From: Fratercula arctica
Lineage: Eukaryota > Chordata > Aves > Charadriiformes > Alcidae
Assembly (NCBI GenBank): GCA_947846985.1
Contig: CANTUZ010000002.1
Span: forward strand, 15,696,087 to 15,760,086
Length of the DNA: 64,000 nt
Reading direction: 5' to 3'
Shown here: positions 60,119 to 64,000 of the stretch, piece after piece
Numbering within the stretch: position 1 is the first letter of the stretch
How the letters are laid out: every line of letters starts with the position of its first letter
Translations under genes and position numbers: made by a program
Notes under the pieces: generated by a model
Database searches by the model: none
What the model saw: the letters and a program-made list of their open reading frames with translations, nothing else
What the model was told of the DNA's origin: nothing

Positions 60119-62004
60119 ATGAGTTTACGCTTCTGTATAATCCACAGAAGATCTAATACAAAGTGTTAATTTGATGGTAGAATGTGACCCTTAAAACGTC
60201 CTTCTTATTTTTCCAAAAGCAATAATGCAGTAAAGTTATTATGAGAATATTGGTTGTTTGGCACCTTTCTAGCTACATTACTTTGAAACGTTGTTATGAA
60301 AAGCTAGTTTTGTCTTGGTGACTGCAGTTGATTAATTAGGACAGGTAAAGATTTTCTTGAAATTATAAAGGTTTGTTGTTTGTGTTACAGTTTGTCTGAA
60401 ATTGAAACTGTGCTTGTCCTTTTTCTCCTTTTGAAATGTTGTGTGGTCTGTTGAGGGGACACTCAGGTTGTACATATAGCACTGAATGCCCTTAAATGCT
60501 GCTATTTTTGCTAATTGATTTTTTTTCTTTTTATGTCTGTGGGCAGTAGTGCGTTATTTGTGAAAATGTCCATTTTTTTCTCTATTTCCTCTTACCAGTT
60601 CATTGAGACAGTAGTTATATTTAAATGGGTTTTTAATGAGCCATGTAGAAAAGTGAAGCTCAAGGAATAATAAGTATTTGGATCTGCTGTGGGGCTATTA
60701 AAGTCAGTTCAGAAAGCCTAGAAATTGATTTCATATTTAGTTTATTTCATATCTAAATAATAATTGGCTACTCCTTTGCTAATTATTTTCTCGAATTTAC
60801 GTTTTTTTCCTCTTATCTGTTCATTCACAAGCAACTTGTATTTCAGGACGTTTTGGAGTCTGAGGTGCCATTAGCTGAAATTTGATTTGCTGCTGGGCCT
60901 TGTTAAACAAGGACACTTTAGTTCTGCATTGTAATGTGAACTGAGTGATATGTAGACTGCTTTGGGTACACATGGTTTTTGCCAACCCTAAAGACTTACT
61001 GTAGAAAACTGCTTATATTCTGCTGCAATCTGCTTCGGTTGTGCTCATTGCAGAGGAAGTGGGTAGTCAGTTCTGCGGTTGCCTTGCAGGTTTGCTGTAT
61101 GGGCTTGCTTGAGCCTGGAGAAGTTTTTTGCTGAGGAAAGGATGCCAGTGATGCTTGTGTTTAAATTTTCTGCCAGCCTCTTCCATGTTCTCTTTCCAGA
61201 TGCTTGCTGCACATGTCTGAAAGTGTATGGCAGTGCTCTGAGAGCGATTGCAATCCCTCACATCAGCAGACCCAGGTGTCTGTCAGAAAGTGTGTGCAGA
61301 CAGAGACCTTTACATTGGGACTGCAGGACAGGGCTGGGCTTAACGCTCTGGCCATCAGGGTTTAAAGGAGATGCTTGGAAGTAGCTATTTTAGGTGGAGA
61401 TATATTGACCACCACGCTAATTTAGATTTTAGAATCTCATTTGGACCATCAAAATCTCTCTTTTCAAGGACCACAGTCTTCTGTGAAGAAGTTATTTATT
61501 CAGTTATTAAGCATGAACTGAGAACTAGAATCCTTGCCAGTGTGGGAGCCTCACCAGAGGTGGGTGTTGAGCTGCTCCATCACTCAGAGCTGCCTCAGGA
61601 GGTCTATGCTCTCTATTCTGCTGGAAACAGAAGAATAATCCATTGTGTGAAAGACAGTTTCATACACGAATGGCCATCCTGCAGGAGAAGATGTGCAGCA
61701 TAAATGCCAGAAGAGCACAGCGGCTGTGAAAGGGAAGACCACATCTGGAAGCTGTTGTATGGGCCAGGAGGGGAAGTGCACGGTTCAGCCAGCGGAATCG
61801 AGACACTTCTGTTTGCTCAACAGATCAACTACCGAGCAATTGGTCACTGAACAGTGGAAAAAATTGGGAATGTCCTTGTATGAAATTATCTGATAAGTGT
61901 CCTTCTGGTCAGAAGAAACCAGATATTTAAAATGTCTCCTAATCATTAAAAAAGATAAGTGATTTCAGGTTCACTCTGTGTTATAAAGAGCGAACAAGAA
62001 GCGC

Positions 62005-62045
62005 AGAGGATGTGAAGACCAGAGGATGCGAAAACCAGAAGATAC
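62005..62045 (+). repeat. 16-bp tandem repeat, about 2.5 copies
   Basis: AGAGGATGTGAAGACC is followed by AGAGGATGCGAAAACC and then AGAAGATAC. The first two units differ at two positions (T/C and G/A). The unit is purine-rich. It looks like a small, old minisatellite seed. Confidence 0.85.
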
Positions 62046-63766
62046 TTGCTGGCTATCTAGCAACAGAATAGAGCTGTAATCCTAACTGACATACAAATAT
62101 GTCTGAAATCATCACTGGTGCCTACTGATGAACTATCATGAGATTCATCAATAAATATTAAAAAAGAATTAACAAATTTTGGTTAGATAGTTAGGAATAT
62201 GCAAAATTCAAGTGATCTTTTTGACAATCTTCCTTGTCATAGTGGGGGGAAAAATACACCTGAAGCTTCCATCTTTATGAGTTTCTGTGAAGTGGAAGAT
62301 TGCTGGTTTTGTGCTGGAGATGACCTGATAGCACCATTTGATAGTGATGCATTGTTTTATATGGTCTTAGTACTTAATGAAAATGTAAACAACCATTGCT
62401 GGTATGAATAGTTTTTTAATCCAGCTAATTAACATTCAAGTACTTAATCTAGTCAATTAATTAAGACTGCATATGTGTTTACTAATTTTTAATTACCTTA
62501 GAATAGACGGAAATTGTAATAATTAATGTTGGAATGCAGACTGCTGCTGCTGTGTCGATATTAAAATAAATCAGTCTTCTTGCTTTTTATTTATTTAAGT
62601 GTAACCTGGCGAGTATGATATGTTGAGTCCCAGATAGAGCAATAGAGAAGCTCATCCTGGTGTCTATTCCAGAAAGAACTAAAGGTTGGAGTGTAATTAA
62701 TCCTGTACAGCATGGTGTTGTGGCAGGTCAGTCAGATGTGCTATAGAGCGCTGAATGCAGTTACCTGCTGGAATGCCTTCCTTCCATCCCACAGCCAGAG
62801 GCGTCTCAGTAAAACTTCGGTTTGATGTCCCAGGCTGTAGAATCATTTCTTTGTAAGCCATTTGCTTGATGAAGCTGGTATATTTAGCAAAAAGAATTGA
62901 ATTATGTTGCTTCACCTTTTTCTGTTTGCTTTAAAAAAGTATCAGCTAAGAGAGAAGAGTGTCAAGTTGGTAGCTGGTTTTTAAACTGTACTCCTATTTT
63001 GTTTTTTTTTTTTTTTTTTTTTCTTCAGAGAATGATGGTAGCACCTCTTAAAAATATACTAAGGATCACAAGTATGATTTTTAGCAATGGGGTAATTGTT
63101 GAGTTTTACTGCAGTTCTTTGTATTTAAAAAAAAGTTGCTGTTGATCAGACACTGAATGTTGTTCCTTTTAAAAAAAATTGTATCTTTTGTTGATAATTC
63201 ATAAGACTACTCATATTTCTTGCCCTGGAGTTTAAAAGATAGGAGTATTTTTGTTTATGCATATTGACCTTTCAGGGACTTACTCTAATTCCATTGCTGA
63301 AATGGAAAGAACCTCTCCATAAGTTGTGATCTGAACAAAGCTGCTGTCTTTATATTTGAAAGTGCTACTGAATATTTGAAGCTTCATTTTTTCTTGACAA
63401 ATTAGTATGTGCTTACATTGGTTACCAAATTCTTACCTTGTTCAAACTGATGATGCTTCCTGTGGCAGCTTACATAGATGAAGAATGTGGATCTGTATTG
63501 AAACCTCCTTTGCGTTGCTTTTTGACATATTATAATTAGAAATGTAAACATGCCAGGATAAATTAAGCCTATCACTTATTAAATTTGTTTTGAGAAGACA
63601 GAGTGGTTTGTTGCCGCTTGATTTTATTTCTGTTTTCCAGATTTTTAGTTCAGTGATTGAAAAATGCAAATACTGTGTTTTGTTACTCCCGGTCATTAAA
63701 ATTGCTGTAATCTATTTAACCATATTTTCAGGTCTTTGATGCATTCAAGTTCAGGTCCCATGGAAT

Positions 63767-63776
63767 GGGGGGGGGG
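63767..63776 (+). repeat. Poly-G, 10 bases
   Basis: Ten consecutive G followed by ATATAAC. A rare homopolymer type in this AT-rich context, prone to sequencing and slippage error. Confidence 0.9.
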
Positions 63777-63783
63777 ATATAAC

Positions 63784-63822
63784 TTATTATTATAATAGCT
63801 ACTATTATTATTTATTATTGTT
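63784..63822. repeat. TTA/TAA-rich microsatellite
   Basis: TTATTATTATAAT, then TAGCTAC, then TATTATTATTTATTATTG: two TTA-type runs separated by a short TAGCTA centre. An AT-rich simple repeat with no coding content. Confidence 0.85.
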
Positions 63823-64000
63823 GATATGAAATTTGGTCTTTGGCTGTGGGGTTGTCTTTTTTAAAAAAAAAAAAGGTTCAAACAAGCCAATTTTCCAGTG
63901 GTTCCAATTTTCACTGAATTTTGTTCGAGGATCTTTTGAAGAGCTATTATTGCCCCAATATTGAAGACCCAAGCTATTTTCTGCTTCATGCATTATTATG

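Larger units (their letters stand above)
60119..64000. other. AT-rich non-coding stretch, no gene recognised
   Basis: A 110-codon open frame lies at 61371-61703 (+) and a 70-codon frame at 62199-62411 (+). Neither has a recognised domain. Simple repeats: 21 T at 63002-63022, 10 G at 63767-63776, a TTA-rich tract at 63784-63822 and 12 A at 63863-63874. The 60300-60900 segment carries several TTAATTA-like motifs and might be regulatory. No RNA gene or further CR1 recognised. Confidence 0.65.

Noticed and set aside
63002..63030. Poly-T plus CTTCAG as a splice acceptor
   Set aside because: The signal is superficially perfect, but no donor follows an open segment. Poly-T followed by AG is common near simple repeats.
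1..64000. tRNA, snRNA, 5S rRNA, well-known microRNAs and CRISPR arrays
   Set aside because: I looked for tRNA T-arm signatures, U6 and 5S starts, common microRNA seeds such as let-7, miR-9 and miR-124, and regularly spaced direct repeats. None was found.

Overview
The window looks like non-coding nuclear DNA from a vertebrate, most probably a bird. The evidence is five remnants of CR1 LINEs, which have the avian-type 3' end (a 'GGTTGGACTAGATGAT' plus 'GGTCCCTTCCAACC' core and an ATTCTATG-type tail). The rest is AT-rich with few CpGs, carries many poly-T and poly-A runs, and shows no dense gene packing, operons or ribosome-binding sites. The closest CR1 match at 21282-21747 resembles families common in neognath birds. 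That is recalled family knowledge, and a crocodilian or turtle cannot be strictly excluded.

No complete protein-coding gene, tRNA, rRNA, snRNA or known microRNA was recognised on either strand. The longest stop-free stretch from an initiation-type codon is 162 codons (51760-52248, +). That is about what chance gives in 64 kb of this composition, so length alone supports no gene. The window is best read as intronic or intergenic sequence.

Layout: 1-10940 is unremarkable AT-rich sequence with a G/T-rich tract near 8.2 kb. At 10941-11162 there is a CpG- and G-rich island, followed at 11397-11513 by a possible minus-strand exon with a perfect GTAAGT donor. A possible 12-bp minus-strand micro-exon lies at 14766-14777. 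CR1 remnants lie at 17963-18160 (-), 21282-21747 (+), 26229-26341 (+), 40174-40230 (+) and 59411-60118 (+). An 85-nt foldback with 28-bp arms lies at 23589-23673, and a perfect 26-bp palindrome at 48968-48993. Simple repeats are scattered throughout, including a 20-nt poly-C run at 32815-32834. A second CpG-rich patch lies at 51946-52139.

No novel multi-gene system is visible. The items most worth checking are the foldback, the two CpG-rich patches and the splice-flanked candidate exons. All exon calls are inference from splice signals and open frames, with low confidence.
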